Shown here: one piece after another, positions 1 through 6,754 of the stretch | Layout of the letters: each line of letters begins with the position of its first letter | How positions within the stretch are numbered: the first letter of the stretch is position 1 | Assembly (NCBI GenBank): GCA_003601875.1 | Contig: PIYF01000009.1 | Coordinates: forward strand, 1 to 10,898 | Length of the DNA: 10,898 nt | Direction of reading: 5' to 3' | DNA from: Candidatus Bathyarchaeota archaeon | GTDB lineage: Archaea > Thermoproteota > Bathyarchaeia > Bathyarchaeales > Bathycorpusculaceae | Made by a program: the position numbers and the translations under genes | Notes under the pieces: generated by a model | Databases searched by the model: none | What the model was told of the DNA's origin: nothing | The model's input: only the letters and a program-made list of their open reading frames with translations

Positions 1-1242
1 ATGTTTTCTTTCTTTTGATATTCCTGATATGTTTTTAAGCATGTTTAGGGCGTTATCGCTTAGCCTTATATCTTTTAATGATTGTCTTATTTCACCGTTT
101 TCTATTAGGAATATGCCGTCTCGAGGTATTGTTGAGAAGTCTCCTTTCGCATAGTTTTGAAAACGTGTATACCAAGTGTTTGTTAAGTATAAGCCTCTCT
201 TCACTTCTTTGAACATTTCATCTTTGTTCATGTCTCCTGCTTCCATTTCAACGTTCCAAGCGTTTGGAACCACCAGTCCAGCGTTTCCAGTGGTTTCCGT
301 TTTGAAAATTTTTGCCGTTGAAGTGTTGTGAAGATATGTTTTGAGTATTCCATGGTCTATAAACACGTTTTCTCTTGTTGGTGCTCCCTCATCATCAAAA
401 ATCCTGTGAGCAATTGAATAAGGAGCCGGGTTATCCTTCAGTGTCACAATTTCAGAAGCAACTTTTTTTCCAAGTTTATTAACGAAAACTGAAAGTTGAA
501 CCATAACGTAAAAGGCTGAAACCATAAAGGACCACATACCTAACATTGCACCCGTAAATAGTGGAGCAAGCACCACATCGTATACTCCTTCATCGCCAAC
601 CTTAGGATTTCTTGCAAGCCTTGCAATTTCCCCAGCTTCTAATCCTGCTCTTTCAGGATTAAAATTCTTCAATGTTGAACTACATTCAACACTATGACCT
701 GAAGCTTCCCTCTGTGAAAAAACCCTTATAGAAAATTCAACAGCTGACCTTGTATCCACACCAGTAGGCCCTTCAGATGAAACTAAATAAACATCTTCAA
801 GTTTTGTTAAAAGTATACCACCACTTTCAATATTTGTTCCAGCCTCCTTTTCAGCAGCTTCTATAGCTTGAAAAATATATTCTGATGGATCATCAATTTC
901 TATAACTTTTCTATCAGCTGAACTTGAGGGATATTTAAATTTCCCCTTTGCAAACCCTCCGAATAGAGGATTCTCCTTCGAAACCTTCGCTATGTTCATA
1001 AGCTGTCTCAACTGTTCATCAACGTTCTGAAAATTTCTTATTTTTGTAGCTACAACCCTTTTCTTCCAAGCTAAGGTAACATCAGTTACATAATCATTCC
1101 AAGCAACAGTGATATCAATCTGATTGTTACTAAACCTCGTTTGTCTATATCTGCCGAAAGTAGTCTTTGCAATAACTTCATCAGCACCTAAAGTCTTCGC
1201 TTTCTTAACAATTTCCTCAGTTTTATCAAAAACTTCGCTCAT
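1..1242 (-). CDS. pmbA: PmbA/TldE-like metalloprotease partner subunit (C-terminus off the window)
   Basis: The minus-strand reading frame is open from an ATG at 1242 to the window edge, giving 414 residues without a stop. It begins MSEVFDKTEEIVKKAKTLGA. The middle holds the family-typical VVLAP stretch (roughly residue 220), and further on a DDEGAPTREN segment followed by an I-x-x-G-I-L-K-T-Y-L-H-N stretch. Near the edge is IFLIENGEI, and the last visible residues resemble the part just before the family's short C-terminal tail, so I estimate only 20-40 residues are missing. It has no HExxxH motif, as expected for the non-catalytic TldE/PmbA partner, which pairs with TldD to degrade small or unfolded peptides in the cytoplasm. 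Its ATG overlaps the tldD stop (ATGA), and a GGGGGGTG ribosome-binding-like stretch lies at 1251-1258. Translational coupling with tldD is likely. Family assignment is firm; the physiological substrate is unknown. Confidence 0.9.
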   Translation of the reverse strand, partial: MSEVFDKTEEIVKKAKTLGADEVIAKTTFGRYRQTRFSNNQIDITVAWNDYVTDVTLAWKKRVVATKIRNFQNVDEQLRQLMNIAKVSKENPLFGGFAKGKFKYPSSSADRKVIEIDDPSEYIFQAIEAAEKEAGTNIESGGILLTKLEDVYLVSSEGPTGVDTRSAVEFSIRVFSQREASGHSVECSSTLKNFNPERAGLEAGEIARLARNPKVGDEGVYDVVLAPLFTGAMLGMWSFMVSAFYVMVQLSVFVNKLGKKVASEIVTLKDNPAPYSIAHRIFDDEGAPTRENVFIDHGILKTYLHNTSTAKIFKTETTGNAGLVVPNAWNVEMEAGDMNKDEMFKEVKRGLYLTNTWYTRFQNYAKGDFSTIPRDGIFLIENGEIRQSLKDIRLSDNALNMLKNISGISKERKH

Positions 1243-2663
1243 TTTATGTACACCCCCCTAAGCCTAATTGAGGGGCCACCCGTATAAACAGGAATCCCCT
1301 GCATAGGATCTCCTTTTCCGCAGGTGGCTGCATCAAATTTTAGATTTTTAGAAACAGCGTCAACAGCGCTCCAAAACTTTAACGTTGTCGTTTCGATGAC
1401 TGGTCTTGCCACGGGATCTTTAAGTTCACCATTTTCTATGAGGTATGCTTCTCTGCCAACATAACGTTGATTGAAACGCTTGTCATCTATGTTCCATTCA
1501 GTGAAAGAAACCATATAGACTCCTTTTTTCACATCTTCTATTAACTCTTCTTCACTCATGTCTCCTGGAAGAACAAATGTGTTTGCCATTCGAACTATTG
1601 CCTCCCTATCATAATTTGTGGCTCTTGAAGCAGCATTGCTTCTTGTACCTAACTTTGCCGCTGTTTCCCTATTATGTAAAAACTCGTTAATCACTCCATT
1701 CTTGTAGAGGTATCTCCTTCTCGCTTTTATTCCCTCATCATCATATTTATAATATCCATAGCTATGCTCTATAGTTGGATCATCAACGATTGTAACTACG
1801 TCGCTTCCAACCCTTGTCCCAATCCAGAACGGGCCGCCTTTATAAATGAAGGATCTACCTGCTTGACTCATCTCCCTTCCCAGAATTCTGTCAGCTTCCA
1901 TTGGATGACCGCAAGATTCGTGTGCAGCGATGCCGGTTACTTCAGGACCGCATATTAAATCCATTACACCAGGTTTTACAGCTTTAGCTTTTGTTATAAC
2001 GTTTCTCAAAATTTTAGCATCACGAATCAATTTTTCATTCATTCTCCATTCTTTAAGAGCCTCCCATCCCCCGGTATACCCGAACTGTTCATATGCTTGT
2101 TCATTTTTTCCCTGTTCACTAACCGTGATAAATCCGTATGTACCGATTCTTGGAACAAATGATGATATTTTAGATCCTTCACTGTTGACGAAGTATTTTT
2201 CAGTTAAATTTATTGTACAGGAAAGCATTCTCGCCGGAACTTTAACTTCACATGAGGCTAACTCTTTGTCTAATTCTAGAAAATGTTTAATTTTCGTTTC
2301 AGAATCTATATCCTCTAATTTTTCTTTTTGTTCAACACTCCACTTTGTTTCCACAGACTGTTCTTCAGCAAATTTTATCTTATCTTTACGTTTAGCCGTC
2401 TTAGCAAACCGGTATGCAAGGTCAACTACTGTTTTAGCTTCATCCTTTGTCCATTTATTGGTTGAGGCGAATCCTATGCCACCGTCCGCTAATATTCGAA
2501 CACAAAAGCCACTGTCAAAAGCTGAAAGATAAGCGTCTAAAACACCATTCTTTATCATTAATTGTTCAATTTTCCCACTTTGCGCCCTAATCTCTGCGTA
2601 TTCCACATCCTTGCCTCGTGCGTATTCTAAAGCGTAATCAACAATGTCTTTCTCCAATTTCAT
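1239..2663 (-). CDS. tldD: TldD family zinc metalloprotease, catalytic subunit
   Basis: The 474-residue product has normal TldD length. The metal-binding motif HESCGH (HExxxH) is at residues 248-253. The C-terminal family signature is present: CGKGDPMQG followed by YTGGPSIRLRGV, with Cys448 in the position of the third metal ligand known in TldD. A DDEG segment and a typical NGEL...P stretch lie between them. TldD with a TldE/PmbA partner forms a cytoplasmic heterodimeric peptidase; the partner gene follows directly, with a 4-nt overlap. The start is uncertain. The ATG at 2663 lies only one base after GGAGG (2665-2669), whereas an in-frame TTG two codons later, at 2657, sits 7 nt after it, a better distance. 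The difference is two residues. The gene is divergent from korA across about 75 bp. Confidence 0.95.
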   Translation of the reverse strand: MKLEKDIVDYALEYARGKDVEYAEIRAQSGKIEQLMIKNGVLDAYLSAFDSGFCVRILADGGIGFASTNKWTKDEAKTVVDLAYRFAKTAKRKDKIKFAEEQSVETKWSVEQKEKLEDIDSETKIKHFLELDKELASCEVKVPARMLSCTINLTEKYFVNSEGSKISSFVPRIGTYGFITVSEQGKNEQAYEQFGYTGGWEALKEWRMNEKLIRDAKILRNVITKAKAVKPGVMDLICGPEVTGIAAHESCGHPMEADRILGREMSQAGRSFIYKGGPFWIGTRVGSDVVTIVDDPTIEHSYGYYKYDDEGIKARRRYLYKNGVINEFLHNRETAAKLGTRSNAASRATNYDREAIVRMANTFVLPGDMSEEELIEDVKKGVYMVSFTEWNIDDKRFNQRYVGREAYLIENGELKDPVARPVIETTTLKFWSAVDAVSKNLKFDAATCGKGDPMQGIPVYTGGPSIRLRGVYIK

Positions 2664-2669
2664 ACCTCC
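2655..2669 (-). promoter_or_regulatory. Ribosome binding site deciding the tldD start (ATG or TTG)
   Basis: On the minus strand AAAGGAGG (core GGAGG, 2665-2669) is followed by T, then ATG (2663-2661), AAA, then TTG (2657-2655). The ATG would be 1 nt from the core and the TTG 7 nt. The same GGAGG-7 nt-TTG arrangement occurs at korG in this window, which favours the TTG. This is inference from spacing alone. Confidence 0.5.
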
Positions 2670-2690
2670 TTTACTTGCTATACCTAATAG

Positions 2691-2699
2691 TTATTAAAG
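2691..2699 (-). promoter_or_regulatory. Possible TATA box for tldD-pmbA
   Basis: The minus-strand sequence CTTTAATAA is an AT-rich TATA-like element centred about 32 nt upstream of the tldD ATG. A start site about 26 nt downstream would fall near 2669, leaving a very short leader that just includes the ribosome binding site. Short AT-rich matches are common in this genome, so support is weak. Confidence 0.3.
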
Positions 2700-2702
2700 A
2701 TA

Positions 2703-2735
2703 AAACTTTAACCTAGAAAAGAATCTCTAAAGTTT
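2703..2735. repeat. Perfect 8-bp inverted repeat in the tldD/korA divergent promoter region
   Basis: AAACTTTA at 2703-2710 is repeated in inverted orientation as TAAAGTTT at 2728-2735, with a 17-nt spacer, so the arms are 25 nt centre to centre. The left arm overlaps a CTTTAA element (2706-2711) that could be the korA TATA box, with an expected start site near 2734. The right arm ends 3 nt before the first possible korA ATG. It could be an operator, or simply two TATA-like sites in opposite orientation; the composition is low-complexity. Confidence 0.35.
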
Positions 2736-2738
2736 GGA

Positions 2739-3887
2739 ATGGTGAACATGAAAATGGTTAAACCAGGGGTATATTTTTGGCAGGGAAATGAAGCGTGTGC
2801 TGAAGGAGCAATAACTGCTGGTTGCCGTTTTTTTGCAGGATATCCAATAACACCTGCAAGCGAAATTGCTGAACACATGGCTAAACGTCTTCCACAAATT
2901 GGCGGAATAGCAATTCAAATGGAGGACGAAATGGCTTCAATAGGCGCCGTTATCGGTGCAAGCTGGGCTGGAGCAAAAGCAATGACAGCTACGTCTGGAC
3001 CGGGATTCAGTTTAATGCAGGAAAGCATAGGCTACGCATTTATGACTGAAACTCCCTGCGTCGTTGTTGATGTTCAACGATTGGGGCCAAGCACGGGACA
3101 AGCAACGAAATGTGGACAAGGCGATGTGATGCAATCCCGTTGGGGAACTCATGGAGATCACGCAGCAATAGTTTTAGCGCCTAATTCCGTTCAAGAAATG
3201 TTTGATTTAACAATTAAAGCTTTCAATCTAGCTGAAAAATATCGCACCCCTGTTATAATTTTAGCTGATGCAACCATAGCACATATGAGGGAGAAAATAA
3301 CAGTTCCCTCGCTTGAGGAAATAGAAATAATTAACCGAAAGAAACCGGAAGCTGATGAAAAAGCTTTCTTCGGCTTCGAAGAAGTTCCGCCCATGCCAGC
3401 TGTTGGAGAAGGCTTCAACGTGCCCGTTACAGGGTCAACCCATAATGAATATGGCATAAGATTCACAGCTGACCCGATGGTTCATAGAAAACTTGTTGAG
3501 AGACTAAACAGTAAAATAGAAAATCATGTGGAGGAAATAGCTGAGGTGGAGACTTACAATTTTGACGATTGCAAAATAGGTATAGTTTCCTTTGGATGTA
3601 CGTCTCGAGCTGTTCCAGAAGCTGTTGAAGAGGCAGAGAAAAGAGGAGTAAAAGCTGGATATATAAGACTGAAAACAATATGGCCTTTTCCAGAGAAAAA
3701 AGTTGAGATAATGGCTGAAAAAGCTGAGACAATAATAGTTCCTGAAATTAATTTGAAACAGTTATTTTATGAGGTTGAAAGAGCGTCAAAAGGGTTAGCT
3801 AAAGTTGTCCCTTTAAATAAAATTGGAGGAGGTGAACTTATCACACCTGAAGAATTGTTAAACAAAATTTTGGAGGCTGCAAATTAA
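2739..3887 (+). CDS. korA: 2-oxoglutarate (2-oxoacid):ferredoxin oxidoreductase, alpha subunit KorA
   Basis: The product is 382 residues, usual for archaeal KorA. The N-terminal pyrimidine-binding domain has GNEACAEGAI, YPITPASEIAE (35-45), MEDE (61-64), TSGPGFSLM (85-93) and GPSTG (116-120). The TSGPG and GPSTG forms fit KorA; the VorB branch usually has SSSPG and GPGLG. A transketolase C-terminal-like domain fills about 275-380 (IGIVSFGCTSRA, then LKTIWPFPE). With KorB and KorG it converts a 2-oxoacid plus CoA to acyl-CoA and CO2 and reduces ferredoxin, usually supplying succinyl-CoA in anaerobes. The start is uncertain: ATG at 2739, or ATG at 2748, which is preceded by GGTGA (2741-2745), or ATG at 2754. 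All keep the conserved part. The gene is first in the operon; korB follows after 1 nt. The substrate is inferred from family motifs only. Confidence 0.93.
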   Translation: MVNMKMVKPGVYFWQGNEACAEGAITAGCRFFAGYPITPASEIAEHMAKRLPQIGGIAIQMEDEMASIGAVIGASWAGAKAMTATSGPGFSLMQESIGYAFMTETPCVVVDVQRLGPSTGQATKCGQGDVMQSRWGTHGDHAAIVLAPNSVQEMFDLTIKAFNLAEKYRTPVIILADATIAHMREKITVPSLEEIEIINRKKPEADEKAFFGFEEVPPMPAVGEGFNVPVTGSTHNEYGIRFTADPMVHRKLVERLNSKIENHVEEIAEVETYNFDDCKIGIVSFGCTSRAVPEAVEEAEKRGVKAGYIRLKTIWPFPEKKVEIMAEKAETIIVPEINLKQLFYEVERASKGLAKVVPLNKIGGGELITPEELLNKILEAAN

Positions 3888-3888
3888 A

Positions 3889-4716
3889 ATGGTTGAAGAA
3901 ATTTTTTCCATAAGAAAGTATTTGAGAAATTTAAAGCTTCCATTTTGTCCCGGATGCGGTATTTTCACAGTTATGAACTCTTTTCTCAGAGCAGTTCACA
4001 ATTTAGGGTTTGAGAACTTGAAAAGTTTTGTTTTCTGCAGTGGCATAGGTTGTTCATCATGGATTTCTTCACCATATTTCATAGCAGATTCAATTCATAC
4101 AATTCATGGAAGAAGCATTCCGGTTGCAACAGGTGTTAAGCTTGTTCGTCCAGACTTAAACGTTGTTGTTTTCGGTGGAGATGGAGATATAGTTGGGATC
4201 GGTTTAAGTCATTTCATTCACGCTGCCAGAAGAAACTTGGACATTTTAGTTATAATGATAAACAACATGGTTTACGGCATGACTGGAGGACAAGTTGCAC
4301 CAACCACACCATTTGGTGTTAAAACGACAACGACGCCTTACGGAGCGTTTGAACATCCAATAGATGCTCCAAAGCTTGCAGTCACAGCGGGTGCATGCTA
4401 CTCGGCGAGGTGGACAACGGCTCATCCAAAAGAACTGAGAGAATCTATCGAAAAAACGTTAAGGATGAAAGGGTTTAGGTTTATAGAAGTTGTAAGTCAA
4501 TGTCCAACAACTATAGGAAGGAGAATGGGATTTAAAAACGCTGGAGAAATGGTAAAATGGTTTAAAGAAAAAGCTGTTCCAGTTGAACAAGTGGAAAAAA
4601 TGGCGGAAAAGGAACTAGAAGGGAAAATAATAGTAGGCGAATTTGTTGAAAGGGAAAAACCAACACTTACAGAAAACATTCAAAGTAGAATGGGGAGGCT
4701 TAGAATTGAGGGTTGA
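3889..4716 (+). CDS. korB: 2-oxoglutarate (2-oxoacid):ferredoxin oxidoreductase, beta subunit KorB (TPP and 4Fe-4S)
   Basis: The 275-residue product is the thiamine pyrophosphate-binding beta subunit. It has CPGCG (Cys20, Cys23), SGIGCS (Cys55) and VVSQCP (Cys205), the four cysteines expected to hold a [4Fe-4S] cluster. The TPP/Mg motif begins at GDGD (97-100) and continues to NNMVYGMTGGQ (125-135). The family's HGRSIPVATGVK stretch is at 73-84. The beta subunit carries the cofactor chemistry and passes electrons to ferredoxin. It starts 1 nt after the korA stop; GGAGG at 3872-3876 is 12 nt before the ATG, slightly far, so coupling to korA translation is likely. Its last four codons overlap the proposed korG start by 11 nt. 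All key residues are intact. Confidence 0.95.
   Translation: MVEEIFSIRKYLRNLKLPFCPGCGIFTVMNSFLRAVHNLGFENLKSFVFCSGIGCSSWISSPYFIADSIHTIHGRSIPVATGVKLVRPDLNVVVFGGDGDIVGIGLSHFIHAARRNLDILVIMINNMVYGMTGGQVAPTTPFGVKTTTTPYGAFEHPIDAPKLAVTAGACYSARWTTAHPKELRESIEKTLRMKGFRFIEVVSQCPTTIGRRMGFKNAGEMVKWFKEKAVPVEQVEKMAEKELEGKIIVGEFVEREKPTLTENIQSRMGRLRIEG
4694..4708 (+). promoter_or_regulatory. Ribosome binding site and TTG start of korG
   Basis: GGAGG at 4694-4698, inside the korB tail, is followed by 7 nt and then an in-frame TTG at 4706-4708. Starting there gives a protein beginning RVEIRISGLGGQG after the initiator, the normal KorG N-terminus. The upstream ATG at 4643 would add 21 residues unlike the family, encoded within korB in another frame, and I see no strong ribosome binding site for it. 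Confidence 0.75.
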
Positions 4717-5230
4717 AATAAGAATAAGTGGGTTAGGCGGTCAAGGAGTCGTCTTAGCTGGGTATATCCTCGGTAAAGCAGCAGTATATGACGGAAAAAA
4801 CGTTGTACAAACACAAAGTTATGGAGCTGAAGCTAGGGGAAGCGCAGCAAAAAGCGAGCTAATAATTTCAGATGAAAAAATAGGTTTCCCTATGGTGAGA
4901 AAGTGCGATATATTAGTAGCTATGAGCAGAGAGGCTGTTAAGAAAAATCTAAAAGATTTGAAAAAAAATGGAATATTACTAATTGACAGTTCATACGTGA
5001 AAAGTGAAGTGAAAGCAGAAGCAAAAATCTTCAAAATTCAAGCAACTCACATTGCTGAGAAACTTTACGGACAAAAGATATATGCAAATATGGTGATGTT
5101 AGGTGCTTTAACAAAAATAACGAATATTGTTAATGAAAATTCCATGGAACAAGCCATAAAAAATGTGGTTCCCAAGGAAACAATAATAAAAAATATACAA
5201 GCCTACAAAAAAGGAATAGAGATTATTTAG
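4706..5230 (+). CDS. korG: 2-oxoglutarate (2-oxoacid):ferredoxin oxidoreductase, gamma subunit KorG
   Basis: From the TTG at 4706 the product is 174 residues, close to normal KorG length. The family signature appears at once: GLGGQGVVLAGYILGKAA, then SYGAEARGSAAKSELIIS, then a CDILVAMSREAV segment. KorG completes the oxidoreductase, forming part of the CoA-binding side of the complex by analogy with related enzymes. An ATG at 4643 in the same frame would give 195 residues, but the extra 21 do not resemble the family and overlap korB for about 74 nt. The TTG has GGAGG 7 nt upstream. The gene overlaps the korB end by 11 nt, implying coupled translation. Its TAG stop (5228-5230) directly abuts the stop of the opposing winged-helix gene. 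No korD (ferredoxin-like delta subunit) follows or precedes. Confidence 0.92.
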   Translation: MRVEIRISGLGGQGVVLAGYILGKAAVYDGKNVVQTQSYGAEARGSAAKSELIISDEKIGFPMVRKCDILVAMSREAVKKNLKDLKKNGILLIDSSYVKSEVKAEAKIFKIQATHIAEKLYGQKIYANMVMLGALTKITNIVNENSMEQAIKNVVPKETIIKNIQAYKKGIEII

Positions 5231-5485
5231 TTATCTTATAGTTTTAAGCTTCTGCATCTCTAATAACTGCAGAAATTTTGCACCTTTCTCCGTTATTATG
5301 TAAGTTTCTTTTGCAGTAACCACCAAAAAGCCGTAGTTCATGAGATAGTTAAGATACTTCTTTGTTTGAATATAATTTAACTTAGCTGCTTGCATTATCT
5401 GAGTTTTTCTTCTCCCCCTTTTAGAATTCTTTACGGTTTTTAATATGTCAGCCATTATCATAGTTCGGTCTCTATATTTGAACAT
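5231..5485 (-). CDS. Small winged-helix DNA-binding protein, probable transcription regulator
   Basis: From the ATG at 5485 the product is 84 residues. The segment KYRDRTMIMADILKTVKN is followed by TQIMQAAKLNYIQTKKYLN, a plausible helix-turn-helix with recognition helix. Then come YLMNYGFLV, a beta wing (AKETYIITEKGAKFL) and a basic end. This order is typical of short archaeal winged-helix proteins (HTH_45-like), which commonly start near K-Y-R-x-R. An ATG at 5536 would add 17 residues (101 total), but these look unlike the family, and the TATA-like element at 5537-5544 would put transcription start near 5514, downstream of that ATG and about 29 nt before the 5485 one. No clear ribosome binding site precedes either ATG. 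It is divergent from purM and its stop abuts korG's. The target is unknown; purM or itself is a guess from position. Confidence 0.8.
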   Translation of the reverse strand: MFKYRDRTMIMADILKTVKNSKRGRRKTQIMQAAKLNYIQTKKYLNYLMNYGFLVVTAKETYIITEKGAKFLQLLEMQKLKTIR

Positions 5486-5536
5486 GTTTAGAAAAAAGTA
5501 AGACGGAGAAAGATTTACAAGCATACACTTTCCCAT

Positions 5537-5544
5537 TTTTATAT
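5537..5544 (-). promoter_or_regulatory. TATA-like element for the winged-helix gene
   Basis: The minus-strand sequence ATATAAAA is the best TATA-like match in this gap for the leftward gene. Transcription would start about 26 nt further, near 5514, which fits initiation at the ATG at 5485 with a leader of about 29 nt. It abuts the longer candidate start at 5536, which argues against that start if this promoter is the one used. Confidence 0.45.
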
Positions 5545-5569
5545 GATGATTTTAAGAATATTTGTTTTT

Positions 5570-5599
5570 CTCTGTGTAAAACGCTCTCTACATACAGAG
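5570..5599. repeat. Inverted repeat between the winged-helix gene and purM, possible operator
   Basis: CTCTGT at 5570-5575 and ACAGAG at 5594-5599 are perfect inverted copies. Allowing a 2-nt bulge the match extends inward (GTA at 5576-5578 against TAC at 5589-5591), giving 9 paired positions around a 10-nt middle. It lies about 15 bp upstream of the purM TATA-like site and about 25 bp from that of the winged-helix gene, so it could be a shared operator. An RNA hairpin seems less likely, since it lies outside the expected transcripts of both genes. Confidence 0.4.
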
Positions 5600-5614
5600 T
5601 TCTCTTAACGTTAT

Positions 5615-5622
5615 TTTTAAAT
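5615..5622 (+). promoter_or_regulatory. TATA box of purM
   Basis: TTTTAAAT at 5615-5622 is identical to the element ahead of purS, where it sits at the ideal leaderless distance. Transcription would start around 5642-5646. The element overlaps the first two bases of the ATG at 5621, so if it is the real promoter that ATG is not in the message. Confidence 0.55.
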
Positions 5623-6730
5623 GCTATCGAATCTACTTAAATTGAGGAAATTGAACCGAAAATTCACTTATGCTAACGCTGGTGTTGATAGAAAGATTAG
5701 AGCCGAATCTAAGAAAGCATTAAAGATTCTAAAGGAAACATATAAGTTTAGTCATTACGGTAAAGTGATAAGTCTTCCTTACGGTAATGTTATTTCTTTT
5801 GGAAGAAAACGTTACTTGGATCTTGTTATTGAGGGAATAGGCACAAAGGTTCTCATTGCTCAACTTGCCGATAAATATGATACAATAGGAATTGATGGGG
5901 TAGCTATGGCTGTAAATGATGTTATTCGCTCAGGAGCCAGACCCCTAGCAATCGCAGACAACATTCACATGCAAGTGTCAAATCCTACGTTGATTAGGGA
6001 GTTTATGAAGGGAATAGTGAAGGGTGCAGTGGAAGCTGGTTGTGTTGTTCAAAGTGGGGAAATAGGTGATGTTGCAGATTTAATTAAGGGTTTAATTGAA
6101 GGAAAAGGTTTTGACATGGTTTTTGCTTCTATAGGTGAGGTTTTAAAAGAAAAATTGATTACAGGAAAGAATGTTAAACCAAGTGATGTTATTGTTGGCA
6201 TGAGAAGTTCAGGGATTCACAGCAATGGAATATCTTTAGCTAGAAAAATCTTGTTCAAACAATGGGGTGGAAAGTATGAGCCTTATGATGCTCCAGAAGG
6301 AATAGATGGAGAATTGATTTACGAAGTTTTAGAACCAACCAAAATATATGTTAAACCATTGCTTAATGTTGCTGAAAAAGTTAAAGTTAAGGCTGCAGTT
6401 CATATAACTGGAGACGCCTACCTAAAATTTGAAAAATTAACGAAGTTCTCACCAAAAATAGGTTTTAAATTCAATAATTTTAAGCCGCAGCCAATATTTG
6501 ATTTAATACAAAAAACAGCAAGAGAACTTGGTGGCGTAATAACGGACGAGGAGATGTTTAAAACGTTTAATATGGGCTGGGGTTTTGCAATCATAATTGA
6601 TAAAAGCGATGTTGATGAAGCAATAGGCATTATAGAAAAAAGCGGGGTTCATGCAGAACCTATAGGCTCCATCGTAGAGAGTGAAGGCATAAGGATATTG
6701 CATAACGGAAAAAAAATAATTTTAAAATAG
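5621..6730 (+). CDS. purM: Phosphoribosylformylglycinamidine cyclo-ligase (AIR synthetase)
   Basis: PurM closes the imidazole ring: FGAM plus ATP gives aminoimidazole ribonucleotide, step 5 of purine synthesis. The 369-residue frame shows TYANAGVD (16-23), SLPYGN (51-56), EGIGTKVLIAQLADKYDTIG (71-90) and GIDGVAMAVNDVIRSGA (90-106), where ATP and metal contacts lie in this ATP-binding superfamily. It continues with GEIGDVADLIKG, MRSSGIHSNGISLARK and HITGDAYLKF. The last replaces the usual bacterial HITGGG and may be lineage-typical. The start is doubtful: the ATG at 5621 lies inside a TATA-like element, and TTG codons at 5642 or 5651 would give 362 or 359 residues while keeping all conserved parts. 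It is transcribed separately from purSLQ, which starts about 55 bp after its stop. Confidence 0.95.
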   Translation: MLSNLLKLRKLNRKFTYANAGVDRKIRAESKKALKILKETYKFSHYGKVISLPYGNVISFGRKRYLDLVIEGIGTKVLIAQLADKYDTIGIDGVAMAVNDVIRSGARPLAIADNIHMQVSNPTLIREFMKGIVKGAVEAGCVVQSGEIGDVADLIKGLIEGKGFDMVFASIGEVLKEKLITGKNVKPSDVIVGMRSSGIHSNGISLARKILFKQWGGKYEPYDAPEGIDGELIYEVLEPTKIYVKPLLNVAEKVKVKAAVHITGDAYLKFEKLTKFSPKIGFKFNNFKPQPIFDLIQKTARELGGVITDEEMFKTFNMGWGFAIIIDKSDVDEAIGIIEKSGVHAEPIGSIVESEGIRILHNGKKIILK

Positions 6731-6754
6731 ACTTCAACTTGTTAACAATGAAAG

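Noticed and set aside
1930..2532. A 200-residue open frame on the plus strand, antisense to tldD.
   Set aside because: It lies wholly within the well-supported tldD gene, has no recognisable domain, is rich in Ser and Leu as expected from a reverse-strand shadow, and has no promoter or ribosome binding site.
3191..3732. Two open frames on the minus strand inside korA (91 and 89 residues).
   Set aside because: They are antisense to strongly conserved korA codons and have shadow-like composition; no start signals were seen.
4643..4705. A 21-residue N-terminal extension of KorG from an upstream ATG.
   Set aside because: It overlaps korB in another frame, does not resemble KorG proteins and lacks a clear ribosome binding site, whereas the TTG at 4706 has one at ideal spacing.
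5486..5536. A 17-residue N-terminal extension of the winged-helix protein.
   Set aside because: The extension is unlike the family start, and the nearest TATA-like element would place transcription start downstream of its ATG. It cannot be fully excluded.
5570..5599. The dyad as an intrinsic terminator or riboswitch stem.
   Set aside because: It lies outside the expected transcripts of both neighbours, its paired arms are short, and no U-tract directly follows it.
6418..6703. Two minus-strand open frames of 70 and 66 residues inside purM.
   Set aside because: Both overlap conserved purM sequence and each other in different frames; they are shadows.
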